64,000 bases of DNA from UBA5614 sp963667535 (GCA_963667535.2 CAXXDU010000002.1:310001-374000); one strand, 5' to 3'. Counted from the stretch's first letter, positions 45,452-55,409 are shown. Translations and numbers: made by a program. The notes: a model not told the origin generated them from the letters alone.

Positions 45452-46312
45452 TTAGCTTTTCTTCTGTTTGGGTAGCTTGCTTGATTGTTTTTCAACCCTT
45501 TTACTATCTGACTTTACTCTTCTTTCAAGCTTGAGAATATCTTCTTCAGGTGGAAGTTCTTCAGGTTTGATACCTCTACCTTCCAGCATCTTTCTAACGC
45601 TTTGATTATTTTGGATATGCTCATTTGTAATTGCTGATTCACCATGTAAATCTTCTTTGTCAACATTGAAATTAGTAATCTCTGTTGCGAGATTCTTAGC
45701 AACAATAGTTAGAGTAGGTAAGAAGTCAGCCAGAGGACGGGTTTGTATAATTCCATACAAAAGTTTCATATCCAAAGTGGTTTTACCACCAAATAAAGCT
45801 GCATCACCTTTGGAGCGTATTCTTCCAAAGCCGGCTTCATCAACTCCTCTCTCATAGATGTTTTTGGAAAGAACCTTTTCTGATTCTCTGAGTTTCAGTC
45901 TGGCTTCCAGACGTTCCTGCAGTTTTATCCGCTCCTCTACAAGTTCTTGTTTACGAGTTTGCAGAGCGAAATAACTTTGAGCAAAGGCAATAGGTTCTTT
46001 GCGTGAATCACCGTTCTGGGCTATGAGATAGCACGCATAACGGGTAAGCATAAAGTCTTCAATTGGTCTTTCAGCCTCACTCCCAATAGACACCATTTTC
46101 GTGACGTTACGAAAATGGTCATCAGGATTATTGCCGGTTGTTTCACATGATGTAATAGCCCGTTTGATTACGGCAGAGAAATTCTCCCATCTTTGGTAAC
46201 CCAAGGGTTCCATTAATTCCCGGGCAAACCAGAATTCAATCTCTTCATCAGGAAGTGCATGTACTATATTGTTAAACTGTTTTTGCATTTGAGTCATAAA
46301 ATCTTTTGTCAT
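45452..46312 (-). CDS. dinD: DinD-like DNA-damage-inducible protein
   Basis: 286 residues. N-terminal BRO-N-like part (EFWFARELMEPLGYQRWENFSAVIKRAITSC) and the DinD core (DFMLTRYACYLIAQNGD, YFALQTRKQELVEERI, SKNIYERGVDEAGFGRIRSKGDAALFGG). In E. coli DinD is SOS-induced and inhibits RecA filaments; homologues often sit next to restriction systems, as here. Charged C-terminal tail. Start taken at the ATG after AGGTGAT; a GTG three codons earlier is also possible. Confidence 0.88.
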   Translation of the reverse strand: MTKDFMTQMQKQFNNIVHALPDEEIEFWFARELMEPLGYQRWENFSAVIKRAITSCETTGNNPDDHFRNVTKMVSIGSEAERPIEDFMLTRYACYLIAQNGDSRKEPIAFAQSYFALQTRKQELVEERIKLQERLEARLKLRESEKVLSKNIYERGVDEAGFGRIRSKGDAALFGGKTTLDMKLLYGIIQTRPLADFLPTLTIVAKNLATEITNFNVDKEDLHGESAITNEHIQNNQSVRKMLEGRGIKPEELPPEEDILKLERRVKSDSKRVEKQSSKLPKQKKS

Positions 46313-46415
46313 GTCTATCACCTATTGTTATCCCGTCGAATTCGACGGAATTATCTTTTTCTTGTACCCATTCATAATTTAGCAGCATCGCTGCTCTGCC
46401 TTATCACCTAATCAC

Positions 46416-48014
46416 CTAATTACTTTTGGGGGGGGAAGTGTCCATTTTACTAGCTTCATCTATTACTTTTTTGTTATTTTTCATTTCAAAGCAGGTGGCA
46501 ATAAAACTAATAAAAGTGAAGACATAAATTATTGTATGACTTCTGTTTTTACTGAGAAGCAATACAGGAATCAAGTATGCAATTAAGATGCCGTTTATCA
46601 ATAACCACATATTCATCATTTTTGCCTTTAGGTCAGAGGATTTTTTTGCTTTGAGCAGGTATCCTATAATCCAGAAAGTGTCTGTTACATATAGACAAAG
46701 TAATATATGCAAAAAAGATACAACATGCCCATCTATATAAAAAGGGGGTTGAGTATCAATTGTCCCAGCCAATAGCATTAACAGAATTACCTGCACGATT
46801 ATAATGTTCAAATCGATGTACCAACCTTTGAAGATACCCATATAATCCTTAATCTTTATCAGGACCACGTTTCCAATCAGGAATCTGAAACAATTCAGAA
46901 TAAAAAGGATAACTAAGCAGACTGTAATCCAATCCAACTTATCATTAATTAGTTTGGATTGTATACTATCATACATTACTTTAAAAGCTACACCTACCAT
47001 AAAGGTCATAAATGTGAACATAACGGTATTTGTAAGATTACTTTCTTTATTGATATTATCATTTGCCTGTAACACATCTTGAACTTTAGTTTGTTTTGCT
47101 TGGACTTGTTCTGTCATATTCAACTCCTTTGGTTTCTCTCCAAAATACTCACTATAACCCCATAGGTTCAGATAGTTGTCCCCGATGTCTGCTTTCATGT
47201 CTTTATACTTCTTTTTTAGCCTATATACCACCGAGATGAAATAGACAAAGATACCTTCGAAAACTAAGGAAAGAAGAACGAGCATCCAGAATTGTGCACC
47301 TGAGATGCTAATCCAAAGATCTGTCTGGTAAGTCGTTAACACAAGCGAATCGATGCCAAGAACAGGAAGATAACTCAAAGGATAGACTACAGTAAAGAAG
47401 AGACCTGCCATAAGGATAAATAATACTATTAGTGTTTGATTAAAGCCAGCTTGCTTATCCTGGATTTCTTCATTGAGTATTTGAAAGTTATTAATTAAAC
47501 TCTCTGCTTCTATTCTATGCTTATCTATGTTCAATGCATCACTGAATAATCTTTCATAATATTCTGGATAATTATGATGTGTTTGGCCATCCAACCAAAT
47601 ATCTGCACCAATCAATTGGACTTCATTGAATCTTCTTTTTGTATTTCTTACAGCAGTGATAAACAAATCTAGAATCTTACGATTTGAAGAATGCCTGTAT
47701 AGATATGGAATTCCCAAATCATGTAAAAGGTTTTCTTTTTCTTCTTCAGTTTTGTTTTCGATCTGTTCGTTTATAATTAACTCACTTAGCTCATATGATG
47801 AAAAAATAACCTTTTGATTATGAAGCCCAATATCAAGTAATTCAATCCGTTTTCTTATCTCAGTGTATTGTGCTTTAAGCTTCTTTAACTGATTTTGATA
47901 TGAGTCTGCTTTTTCGCTTTCATTGAGTAGTTTAGATATAATAAACGCAGCTATAATTCCTATTAAAGCAGCTCCACACTGCGCTAAAGACGAGAAAAAC
48001 CAATTCCAGTCCAT
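46416..48014 (-). CDS. Polytopic membrane protein of unknown function in defence island
   Basis: 532 residues. One N-terminal helix (FFSSLAQCGAALIGIIAAFIISKL), a long cytosolic coiled-coil-rich segment (about 30-190), then about eight further membrane helices. The first helix with SLAQ.GAALIG.IAAFI recurs in uncharacterised accessory membrane proteins, but I cannot name a family. The 3-prime end contains a run of eight C (46428-46435 on the plus strand), so the last few residues could vary. Weak ribosome site. Located between DinD and the GIY-YIG gene, same strand. Confidence 0.55.
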   Translation of the reverse strand: MDWNWFFSSLAQCGAALIGIIAAFIISKLLNESEKADSYQNQLKKLKAQYTEIRKRIELLDIGLHNQKVIFSSYELSELIINEQIENKTEEEKENLLHDLGIPYLYRHSSNRKILDLFITAVRNTKRRFNEVQLIGADIWLDGQTHHNYPEYYERLFSDALNIDKHRIEAESLINNFQILNEEIQDKQAGFNQTLIVLFILMAGLFFTVVYPLSYLPVLGIDSLVLTTYQTDLWISISGAQFWMLVLLSLVFEGIFVYFISVVYRLKKKYKDMKADIGDNYLNLWGYSEYFGEKPKELNMTEQVQAKQTKVQDVLQANDNINKESNLTNTVMFTFMTFMVGVAFKVMYDSIQSKLINDKLDWITVCLVILFILNCFRFLIGNVVLIKIKDYMGIFKGWYIDLNIIIVQVILLMLLAGTIDTQPPFYIDGHVVSFLHILLCLYVTDTFWIIGYLLKAKKSSDLKAKMMNMWLLINGILIAYLIPVLLLSKNRSHTIIYVFTFISFIATCFEMKNNKKVIDEASKMDTSPPKSN

Positions 48015-48131
48015 TATTTATCTAGCTCTATATAATTTCTATTAATAGTAATTATCCCTCATGAAGTTATCAACTGAATTATTGAAAAATGGCCTATTAT
48101 TAATTAAGTTATAGCAAACTACATCTCTATG

Positions 48132-48506
48132 CTACCAAGGCAAGTTTACCGATTTCTCAGTTCTTAGTGGAAATCGTTCTCCTATTACTGGATTCAATAC
48201 TCTTGCAAGATATGCTTCAACTCCATCAACGCTTCTGCCATCTACTGCAGCCCAAGTTACATATAACTCACTGTCGGGTAAATTATATTTTGTTATGTCT
48301 TCATTAAGTCTATGAGTATTCAATCTGTCTTTGATTATCCCTTGACCCAATCTAATAGTGCGGGGAATATTGTTAACATCGTACTTCCATATGATATAAA
48401 CACCATTCAAATCTTTAAACGTTTCATGATTAAGATTGACCGTCATCAATTTACACCACACATTTCCAGTGCAGAATCTCCAATTTATAGTCATATCATT
48501 CATCAT
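48132..48506 (-). CDS. GIY-YIG nuclease-fold small protein
   Basis: 124 residues. LNGVYIIWKYD stands for the GIY strand, RTIRLGQGIIKDRLNTHR for the YIG/Arg region, and GVEAYLARVLNPVIGERFP with a Glu and later Asn (VNLPW) for the rest of the active site. Length fits a single-domain GIY-YIG protein. Such domains cut DNA in repair enzymes, homing nucleases and some restriction enzymes; role here is unknown. AAAGGAG precedes two consecutive ATGs. Confidence 0.65.
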   Translation of the reverse strand: MMNDMTINWRFCTGNVWCKLMTVNLNHETFKDLNGVYIIWKYDVNNIPRTIRLGQGIIKDRLNTHRLNEDITKYNLPDSELYVTWAAVDGRSVDGVEAYLARVLNPVIGERFPLRTEKSVNLPW

Positions 48507-48521
48507 ATTCTCCTTTGATTA

Positions 48522-49010
48522 TTATTCCTTTGTTGCTTTTAATAATTTAACTAAAACCTTCATTAAATCTATTATCCAGAATATCGAAAATGCAAATAGT
48601 AATATGAACACGCTCAGGACAAAGACTCCAATAACATAATTCAGCTGGTTATTTGTGTAGATAATCTTCGATGCAGTTCCCTTTAAACCTACCTTACAAA
48701 TGAATCCAAGAACAGCTATAGTAGCAAAAGTAATAATCGCAACATAGAAGTTATCTAACAGCCGGGGATATAGTTTTGATTTTTCTAATTCGTCATACCA
48801 TTCTTTTACAGAAAGTAAGGATAACATTGAAAGTGCAGTTATTGTGAAACCAAGTAACGAGAAACCAACTTGTATAGCTGTGTCGAATATTATTTCCAAG
48901 ATTTGCGTCATTCTGATTTCCAACCAAAACAACGGCACTAAAAATATCAACAGCAATACAAGAGATTTAGCTAAAGGTCCTTTTATATCAACAAATTTCA
49001 CGTTATACAT
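48522..49010 (-). CDS. Four-helix membrane protein, partner of the 323-residue gene
   Basis: 162 residues with four hydrophobic helices (about 15-33, 40-65, 92-112, 128-155). The ATG at 49010 overlaps the stop of the upstream gene by 8 nt and has no ribosome site of its own, so it is translationally coupled to it. A membrane protein coupled to a soluble protein next to a restriction system is a common layout for two-gene phage-defence modules; that reading is inference. Confidence 0.55.
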   Translation of the reverse strand: MYNVKFVDIKGPLAKSLVLLLIFLVPLFWLEIRMTQILEIIFDTAIQVGFSLLGFTITALSMLSLLSVKEWYDELEKSKLYPRLLDNFYVAIITFATIAVLGFICKVGLKGTASKIIYTNNQLNYVIGVFVLSVFILLFAFSIFWIIDLMKVLVKLLKATKE

Positions 49011-49974
49011 AATCAATACATTTACGAATTACAGTTTGTTTACTCTTATATTCACTCATCAGACTATTAAACACATCTTGATGTGGCATATACTTCTTTG
49101 TGTAATCAATCATAGAGTTTAATACGTAATCTTCGCCAAGCAAATCTATTACTCTTGAATCTTCATCAAGCACATCTGCTCTTGTTACAATATCTCTATT
49201 CTCTCTTGCAAAGGAAATCCAATTTTTTAATCTCTTCCCGGGTAAATCATTCGAACGACCTGCAAGGAATTCGATATTTTGTGTTTTTACCCATTTAAGA
49301 TTATTGACAAATATGTCAGTCTCACTATTTAAAGGTAAATCTATAGTACTCTTATCATAGTTCTTTGGACGGACTAAGCGCATATTATATTTCTTTATGG
49401 TAGACTTTTTTACCAAATCTTCAATATTTATGGAATTTATTATGAGATTCAATTCGCAAAGATACTCTTTTTTGCCTGACTTTAGTATATTCAAGGTAGT
49501 ATTATTTCTCAATTCAAGGATTTTTTCATTCAGATAGTTTTGAAAAGATTTGTGACCACCTACAAATTGATTCGCTGTATAAATTACTACTCCGTTGTTT
49601 TTATCTATGATAAAGTATGAGACTTCTGCCATACCATTTATCTCAAGAATTTGACTTACTTTTCCATTTACATCTTCTTTATAAGGCCACTTAGATGTTC
49701 TGGACTTTACAAATAATCCTTGGATAAACCCGCTTTTTTCAGGTATACCACTATCATCAGCGTGGAGCAATATCCACTTTGGCTCTGATCCAGTTAAGGT
49801 AAAAAACCTATTTAATTTGCTTTTCTTTCTAAGGGGCATGTTGTCGATAATACCAGTAAAAATATCATCAAATTCATTTGTTGATACTTTTACAACCTTG
49901 GGAGTTGTTGTCGAATCAGATTCTTCCCTTTTGCTTAAGACCAGATAATAGACTTTTAATTGTGTTGTGCTCAT
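49003..49974 (-). CDS. Hypothetical protein, candidate defence sensor/effector (323 aa)
   Basis: Soluble. N-terminal beta strand (LKVYYLVLSKREES), a segment with WILLHADDSG..EKSG...GLFVKSRTSKWPY, and VSYFIIDKNNGVVIYTANQFVGGHKSFQNYL in the centre; the C-terminal half is mixed alpha/beta. The pairing of this size of soluble protein with a four-helix membrane protein recalls Kiwa (KwaB-KwaA), but I cannot establish homology. AAAGAGGTTATC precedes the ATG. Located directly downstream of the HsdMS fusion with 69 nt between. Confidence 0.5.
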   Translation of the reverse strand: MSTTQLKVYYLVLSKREESDSTTTPKVVKVSTNEFDDIFTGIIDNMPLRKKSKLNRFFTLTGSEPKWILLHADDSGIPEKSGFIQGLFVKSRTSKWPYKEDVNGKVSQILEINGMAEVSYFIIDKNNGVVIYTANQFVGGHKSFQNYLNEKILELRNNTTLNILKSGKKEYLCELNLIINSINIEDLVKKSTIKKYNMRLVRPKNYDKSTIDLPLNSETDIFVNNLKWVKTQNIEFLAGRSNDLPGKRLKNWISFARENRDIVTRADVLDEDSRVIDLLGEDYVLNSMIDYTKKYMPHQDVFNSLMSEYKSKQTVIRKCIDYV

Positions 49975-50043
49975 GATAACCTCTTTCTTTTATTTAATAA
50001 ATTGTCTTGTACTAGGCTTGAGTTTATTAAATTCATTCATTTC

Positions 50044-52317
50044 TCAATTATGCAGAGCTTCCCTTAGGGTACTTTGCAGAAGCTGGTCATTGAGGTCTTT
50101 GCTGTGCTCTATACTTGCTTTCATTTCATCACAGGTTTGCATTAGGCTATTGAGCTTTTCTACTATTCGTTGTTGCTCCGGCAAGGGTGGAAGGGGAATT
50201 AACAATTTCTGTAAATCCTCATCATTTATTGCAGGATATGCCATTCCTCTCATCTTATCGGCTGTTAAGCTAGTCCAAATTGGACTATGCAAATAATAGT
50301 AAAGGTATAAATTACTGATTCCATCATATGGGCTCAGAACTGCAAAAGCTGTGCTTACAATTATCTCTGTTTTTCCAGCATAATCAATCAATGCAATGTT
50401 TTGCAGATATGGCCTAACAGTAGAATATATTACACATTCTTTATCTACAATTTTTCTTGCCCTTGATGGAGCATTTTCTGGGTTAATCATTTTTACAGCT
50501 TCCCAGTTAATGACTTTTAGTTTATTTACACTTGTTACATCAATATATAAAAATTCTTTATCAGGTCTTTTCTGTCCCAAGTTATGACATGTATCCCCCA
50601 ATCTGCACCATGTCCAGTTTTTTGGGAGGGGATAAGGTATTTCTTCCTGTTTTAGAGTTGGGAGTTCTTTACCTTTGGGGATTTTCTTTTCTTTTATTAG
50701 TTTGTCTTTTTCGGCTTTGATACGTTTTAGCAGTTCACTTGCCGGCTCATCTTTCGGGTCTTGCGGAACAAGCTTACATTGCATCGCTAGGCTAAAAATA
50801 AAATTCCTGATATGCTCGACGGCCGTTGAATTTTGAACAAGATTATTTGAGTTCGCAAGAAGATAATCTACATAATTATTTTTTCTTTCGAGCTTTCTAT
50901 AAAGTGAATTTAACAAATTACTTAAAACACGTTTAGTCAGCTCAAATTCATCTTTCAATTTATCAAATTCTACAATATCTAATTCTTGAGAGTTAGGATT
51001 TTTAAAGTCTAAATCAAAACCCTTATCTCTAATAGTCGTAATATCCACTTTCCAACAAAGGTCGCTGACCTGTCTATTGTTCCACCAGTCTTTAATGGGA
51101 TTTAATTCTTCCAGGCGAATCAGCTTTTTCTTGCTGTATGACTTTTGTCCTACCGGCAGACGATGCTCATAATACCATATCTCTTCGGTTGGTTTTCCTT
51201 TATCAAAAAACAACAGATTTGTCGGCACATTAGCATATGGTTGAAACACACTATTGGGAAGGCGGATAATCGTATGCAGATTGCATTCTTCCAGTAGCTT
51301 TTGCCGTACTCTCCGCTTGATGCCATCTCCGGTCAGCGAGCTATCGGGCAGCACTATGCCTGCTCTGCCACCTTGCTTAAGCAGATGTATCATCAGAATC
51401 AGGAAGAGGTCGGCGCTTTCTTTGGTTCGGAAGTTCAGGGGGAAATTCTTTTCATTGTTATTGGCAACAATCCCGCCGAAGGGAGGATTTGCCAGGATTA
51501 CATCCACTCTGTCTTTTTCTTTGTAAAAGGTAAGAGGTTGGTCTAACGCATCCCTAAAGGTGATATTGGGCACTTCTATATCATGCAGAATCAGGTTGGT
51601 TGTAGCCAGCAGATATGGCAGGGGTTTATATTCCCATCCGCTGATGTCACCTTGCAAGGCTTGACGCTGCTCAACGTTATTAGCTTGCTTTTTCAAGTGT
51701 TCAATGGCACAGGTGAGAAAGCCACCAGTTCCGCAAGCCGGGTCCATTACCTTTTCACCCAAAATCGGGTTAACCATATCGGTAATGAACTGTGTAATCG
51801 CTCTGGGAGTATAAAACTCTCCACTTTTACCGGCGCTTTGCAGTTCTTTGAGGATGCCTTCGTAGATTTCTCCAAAGGCATGACGGTCTTTGGCAATATT
51901 AAAGTCAATTTCATTGAGTTTATTGAGCACTTTGCGTATGTTAATGCCGCTTTTCATGTAGTTATTATTACCGTCAAAGACTTCACGCACAATCAAAGCA
52001 CGCTTATTTCCCGTGCTCACATCCAGATTACGCAGATCAGGAAAGAGCTTGCGGTCAACAAATTCCACCAGTTCATCACCTGTCATGCCTTCATCATCAC
52101 CAGCCCAGTTGCCTTTTTTCAATTCCCAGTGGTATTTATCCGGAATAGGTGATGTATAGGTGTCGTCCAGCAGTTCCAGTTCCCTGTCTTTATCAGAGAA
52201 TATTTTCAGGAACAGCATCCAGCCGAGTTGCTCCACCCTTTGGGCATCACCGTTCAAGCCGGTATCCTGCCACATGATGTCACGGATGGATTTGATAATG
52301 CCTTGGATGTTACTCAT
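50044..52317 (-). CDS. hsdM: Type I restriction-modification HsdM-HsdS fusion with one target-recognition domain
   Basis: 757 residues. N-terminal HsdM (about 1-440): helical N domain, SAM-binding DPACGTGGF (about 192-200) and catalytic NPPFGG (about 277-282). After a linker comes the HsdS part (about 445-757): the conserved spacer (FIFSLAMQCKLVPQDPKDEP, ELLKRIKAEKDKLI), one target-recognition domain starting YPLPKNWTWCRLGD, and a closing helix region (PLPPLPEQQRIVEKL). A normal HsdS has two recognition domains; only one is present, so a dimer reading a palindromic site is expected by analogy with half-S systems. Ribosome site AAGGACAAC. Confidence 0.9.
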   Translation of the reverse strand: MSNIQGIIKSIRDIMWQDTGLNGDAQRVEQLGWMLFLKIFSDKDRELELLDDTYTSPIPDKYHWELKKGNWAGDDEGMTGDELVEFVDRKLFPDLRNLDVSTGNKRALIVREVFDGNNNYMKSGINIRKVLNKLNEIDFNIAKDRHAFGEIYEGILKELQSAGKSGEFYTPRAITQFITDMVNPILGEKVMDPACGTGGFLTCAIEHLKKQANNVEQRQALQGDISGWEYKPLPYLLATTNLILHDIEVPNITFRDALDQPLTFYKEKDRVDVILANPPFGGIVANNNEKNFPLNFRTKESADLFLILMIHLLKQGGRAGIVLPDSSLTGDGIKRRVRQKLLEECNLHTIIRLPNSVFQPYANVPTNLLFFDKGKPTEEIWYYEHRLPVGQKSYSKKKLIRLEELNPIKDWWNNRQVSDLCWKVDITTIRDKGFDLDFKNPNSQELDIVEFDKLKDEFELTKRVLSNLLNSLYRKLERKNNYVDYLLANSNNLVQNSTAVEHIRNFIFSLAMQCKLVPQDPKDEPASELLKRIKAEKDKLIKEKKIPKGKELPTLKQEEIPYPLPKNWTWCRLGDTCHNLGQKRPDKEFLYIDVTSVNKLKVINWEAVKMINPENAPSRARKIVDKECVIYSTVRPYLQNIALIDYAGKTEIIVSTAFAVLSPYDGISNLYLYYYLHSPIWTSLTADKMRGMAYPAINDEDLQKLLIPLPPLPEQQRIVEKLNSLMQTCDEMKASIEHSKDLNDQLLQSTLREALHN

Positions 52318-52324
52318 GTTGTCC

Positions 52325-52624
52325 TTAGTTTGTTAGTTGTCTGTAGGATTTGATATATTTACTTTTAGGATTGTTACACCTATCTAAATTCTCCAAATCC
52401 CATTCTTTCTTGACATACCTTCCCAACATTGGATTTATCCGCCTATCTGTATATAGTTCAACTATTCTTTCATATTCTGCTGAGTATTGTTTTTCCAATT
52501 CCAGAAAAAACAGGTCTGTTATGTTGGGAGGGCATTTGGACACGTGTTTTTTTAAGGTCGTGTTCATAATGCTATGAATGAATCCTTTTAGCATTATTTT
52601 GTCATCGTCATCCATTGGCAACAT
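52325..52624 (-). CDS. Small hypothetical protein between hsdR and hsdMS
   Basis: 99 residues, helical, mixed charge, no membrane segment. AAAGGAGTTATT precedes the ATG and the stop lies 7 nt before the hsdMS start, so it belongs to the restriction operon. Not a known Hsd subunit; could be a regulator or accessory factor. No family recognised. Confidence 0.55.
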   Translation of the reverse strand: MLPMDDDDKIMLKGFIHSIMNTTLKKHVSKCPPNITDLFFLELEKQYSAEYERIVELYTDRRINPMLGRYVKKEWDLENLDRCNNPKSKYIKSYRQLTN

Positions 52625-52798
52625 AATAACTCCTTTGTGTCTCTATTTTACTTAGGGCTGGGTCTGATTATACTGAGTGCGACAGGCTTGTAGCATAGGA
52701 TAGCATCCTGTTGTAACCTGAGGTTTGTTACCTCAGGAACTATAATTGGGTTAAGTAACCAACCTAACCCTACAACAGCTTAACAAGCTATGTTACAT

Positions 52799-55198
52799 TT
52801 ATCCTGTTCTATACAATTCATGTTCTAATTCTTTGATGGCTTCCAGGTACTTCTTTTTACTGCCAAATTCTTTGATTATCTCGGTGGGTGTACCGAACAT
52901 ATCGGGAAAGGGTTTCACCTTGAGCACGTCAATGCTTTCAATGTTTTCTATGCCTTCATCAGCGTATTTATCCAATAAGGCTTCCAGCACTATCTTGCAT
53001 TGCTCGCCATATTTGGTGAAGTAATTGCGTTTCCTGACGTTTTCTGCTCTTTCCTTGCGGGTCAAAGGTGGTTGGTCATAAACTACATGACATATTAAAT
53101 CAAACAAATCCACCTTTCTATCAATGGCATCAACCAGATCATTAACCAATACACCCTGCTCCTGCAATTCTTTGATAATGGCTTCCTTGCGTTCGGTGGA
53201 ATTCCACTTTTGCAGAAACTCTCCAAGGGTGGCATATTGTCCTTTAACTATTTCTTTGGTATGGTCTTTGAGGCTTACTGTAATAGGCTTGCCGTTTTGG
53301 TCAAAATACATTTCGCGTGAAACCAAAACAGATACATCAATCCCATTCACAAAGACTTTTTCCCTGCGTGTTTTGGGTGGAACATCTTCCGTGTCTTCCG
53401 GAACAGAGCGAACCTCCGGCGGAGTGAATTCTATTTCCTCACCTGTTACATCATCGATCACTGCAGATGTATCTTGTTCTTCCTCAATCACAGCATTGGT
53501 CAAATCAACATCCTGGGAAACAGGCTTTATTCTAATGGGTTCACCATCAAAGGCTTTGTCAGCAAAGAGGTCTGTGGCATTCCTGAAATCCAGAATGGTA
53601 AAGAAGAGTTTATTATATTCCTCGGCAATGCGGGTGCCTCTGCCGATGATTTGCTTGAACTTGGTCATAGACTTAATATTGCTATCAAGCACGATAACCT
53701 TGCAGGTCTGAGCATCAACTCCGGTGGTCATCAGTTCTGAAGTAGTGGCAATGACGGGATAAGTCTCTTCGGGATTGATAAAATTATCCAGTTCTCTTTT
53801 GCCTTCATCATTATCGCCGGTGATTTGCATGACATATTTGGGATTGGCTTTTGCCAGTTCGGGATTATGATTGAGCAGTGCAGAACGCATCCTTTCCGCA
53901 TGGTTAATATCAACACAGAATACAATGGTCTTGGCAAAGGAATCATAACCTGTGAGAAATTCCGTTATCTTCTTGGCAACTGTATTCGTCCGCTCTTCTA
54001 TGACCAGATTACGTTCAAAATCCTTGCGGTTATAGATGCGGTCTTCCACGGGGTTGCCTTCTGTATCCGTTTTTCCTGTTTCAGGTCGCCAGCCTTCAAG
54101 GTCAACATTCAGACCTATTCTGATAACCCGGTAAGTAGCCAGGAAACCATCATCTATGCCTTGCTTGAGTGAATAGGTATAAATCGGTTCCTGAAAGTAT
54201 TCAATATTGCTGGCGGTATTTGTCTCTTTGGGAGTGGCAGTCAAGCCAATCTGAGCAGCTTTATTGAAATACTGCAAAATCTCACGCCAGGCGCTATCCT
54301 CTTCCGCACTGCCACGATGACACTCATCCACCACTATCAGGTCAAAGAATTCTCTGCTGAACTGTTTATAGATATTACGGGATTCTTCAGTGCCGGTCAA
54401 GCCCTGATATAACGCCAGATAGATTTCGTAGCTTTTGTCCACCTGATGGTTTTTGACCACGGTCATTTTGTCTTTGAAATGCTTAAAATCACCCCTGCGA
54501 GTTTGGTCTATCAGGTTGTTTCTATCTGCCAGAAACAGGATACGTTTTTTAACTCCGGCTTTCCAGAGACGGTAGATAATCTGGAAGGCGGTATAGGTCT
54601 TACCGGTACCGGTTGCCATGACCAGCAGGATTCTGTCCTGTCCATTGGCAATAGCTTCTACGCTTCTATTGATAGCAACCTGTTGATAATAACGTGGCTT
54701 TCTACCGCTTCCGTCAAAGTAATAATCCTGACTGGCGATTCTTTCCACCTGGGGGCTATTGATGTTTTTATAGGCTTTGTATTTCTTCCAAAGCTCTTCC
54801 GGAGAGGGAAACTCATCCAGGCTGAGTTCTGATTCTACTTTTCCGTCAGTAGCTGTCCTGTCATGAAAGAGAAAGCCATCACCATTACTGCTGAATACGC
54901 AGGGAATATCGAGAATGGTAGCATAATCCAGAGCTTGCTGAATACCGGAGCGCACTGTGTGATTATTGTCTTTAGCTTCGATAATAGCAATCGGGATATT
55001 AGGTTTGTAATAAAGGATATAATCTGCTTTCTTGGCTTTACCACGGGCAACCATTCTGCCACGTACGTAAATCCTGCCATCAGTGAAATAAACTTCTTCC
55101 AGAAAATGCGTAGTTTTGTCCCATCCGGCTTTCTCAATAGCAGGTGTGATATACTTTGTGCAGATGTCTCTTTCGGATAAGCTTTTTTTATTAATCAC
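52799..55198 (-). CDS. hsdR: Type I restriction enzyme R subunit
   Basis: 799 residues, EcoEI/EcoR124-like arrangement. N-terminal nuclease domain with the PD-(D/E)xK core (IPIAIIEAKDNN, about 70-81), SF2 motor with Walker A MATGTGKTYTAF (about 194), DECHRGSAEEDSAW (about 295) and LTATP, helicase motif VI region IIGRGTRI, and a C-terminal HsdR/EcoEI-C domain. Cuts unmodified DNA after translocation, with the HsdMS product. Start GTG with weak ribosome site; gap of 174 nt to the next gene contains short palindromes. Confidence 0.93.
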   Translation of the reverse strand: MINKKSLSERDICTKYITPAIEKAGWDKTTHFLEEVYFTDGRIYVRGRMVARGKAKKADYILYYKPNIPIAIIEAKDNNHTVRSGIQQALDYATILDIPCVFSSNGDGFLFHDRTATDGKVESELSLDEFPSPEELWKKYKAYKNINSPQVERIASQDYYFDGSGRKPRYYQQVAINRSVEAIANGQDRILLVMATGTGKTYTAFQIIYRLWKAGVKKRILFLADRNNLIDQTRRGDFKHFKDKMTVVKNHQVDKSYEIYLALYQGLTGTEESRNIYKQFSREFFDLIVVDECHRGSAEEDSAWREILQYFNKAAQIGLTATPKETNTASNIEYFQEPIYTYSLKQGIDDGFLATYRVIRIGLNVDLEGWRPETGKTDTEGNPVEDRIYNRKDFERNLVIEERTNTVAKKITEFLTGYDSFAKTIVFCVDINHAERMRSALLNHNPELAKANPKYVMQITGDNDEGKRELDNFINPEETYPVIATTSELMTTGVDAQTCKVIVLDSNIKSMTKFKQIIGRGTRIAEEYNKLFFTILDFRNATDLFADKAFDGEPIRIKPVSQDVDLTNAVIEEEQDTSAVIDDVTGEEIEFTPPEVRSVPEDTEDVPPKTRREKVFVNGIDVSVLVSREMYFDQNGKPITVSLKDHTKEIVKGQYATLGEFLQKWNSTERKEAIIKELQEQGVLVNDLVDAIDRKVDLFDLICHVVYDQPPLTRKERAENVRKRNYFTKYGEQCKIVLEALLDKYADEGIENIESIDVLKVKPFPDMFGTPTEIIKEFGSKKKYLEAIKELEHELYRTG

Positions 55199-55340
55199 TT
55201 AGTTATATGGAATCATTACTAAATATACTGTCAAGCAATATCGTTGTCAAACACACATTTTACATATTGAACATGCCCGTAGAGATGCATACAATATAGT
55301 TCATGCAATTACCTTTTAAAGCCACATATTTTATAAAACA

Positions 55341-55357
55341 TGGAATGCTTTGTGCTA
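55341..55357 (+). promoter_or_regulatory. Sigma-54-like promoter, tiny-ORF unit A
   Basis: TGGAATGCTTTGTGCTA has GG and GC exactly 10 nt apart and shares TGGxATGxxxxGTGC with the stronger site before unit B. A TATAAT preceded by TGC overlaps it (55356-55361), so an extended -10 promoter is an alternative. Confidence 0.4.
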
Positions 55358-55409
55358 TAATATTATTATGTCTTCTTTATATGGACAAATTCATTTAAAG
55401 GGGGTAAAA

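Noticed and set aside
51583..52152. 189-codon plus-strand frame opposite hsdMS
   Set aside because: Antisense to the conserved methylase domain; no independent evidence.
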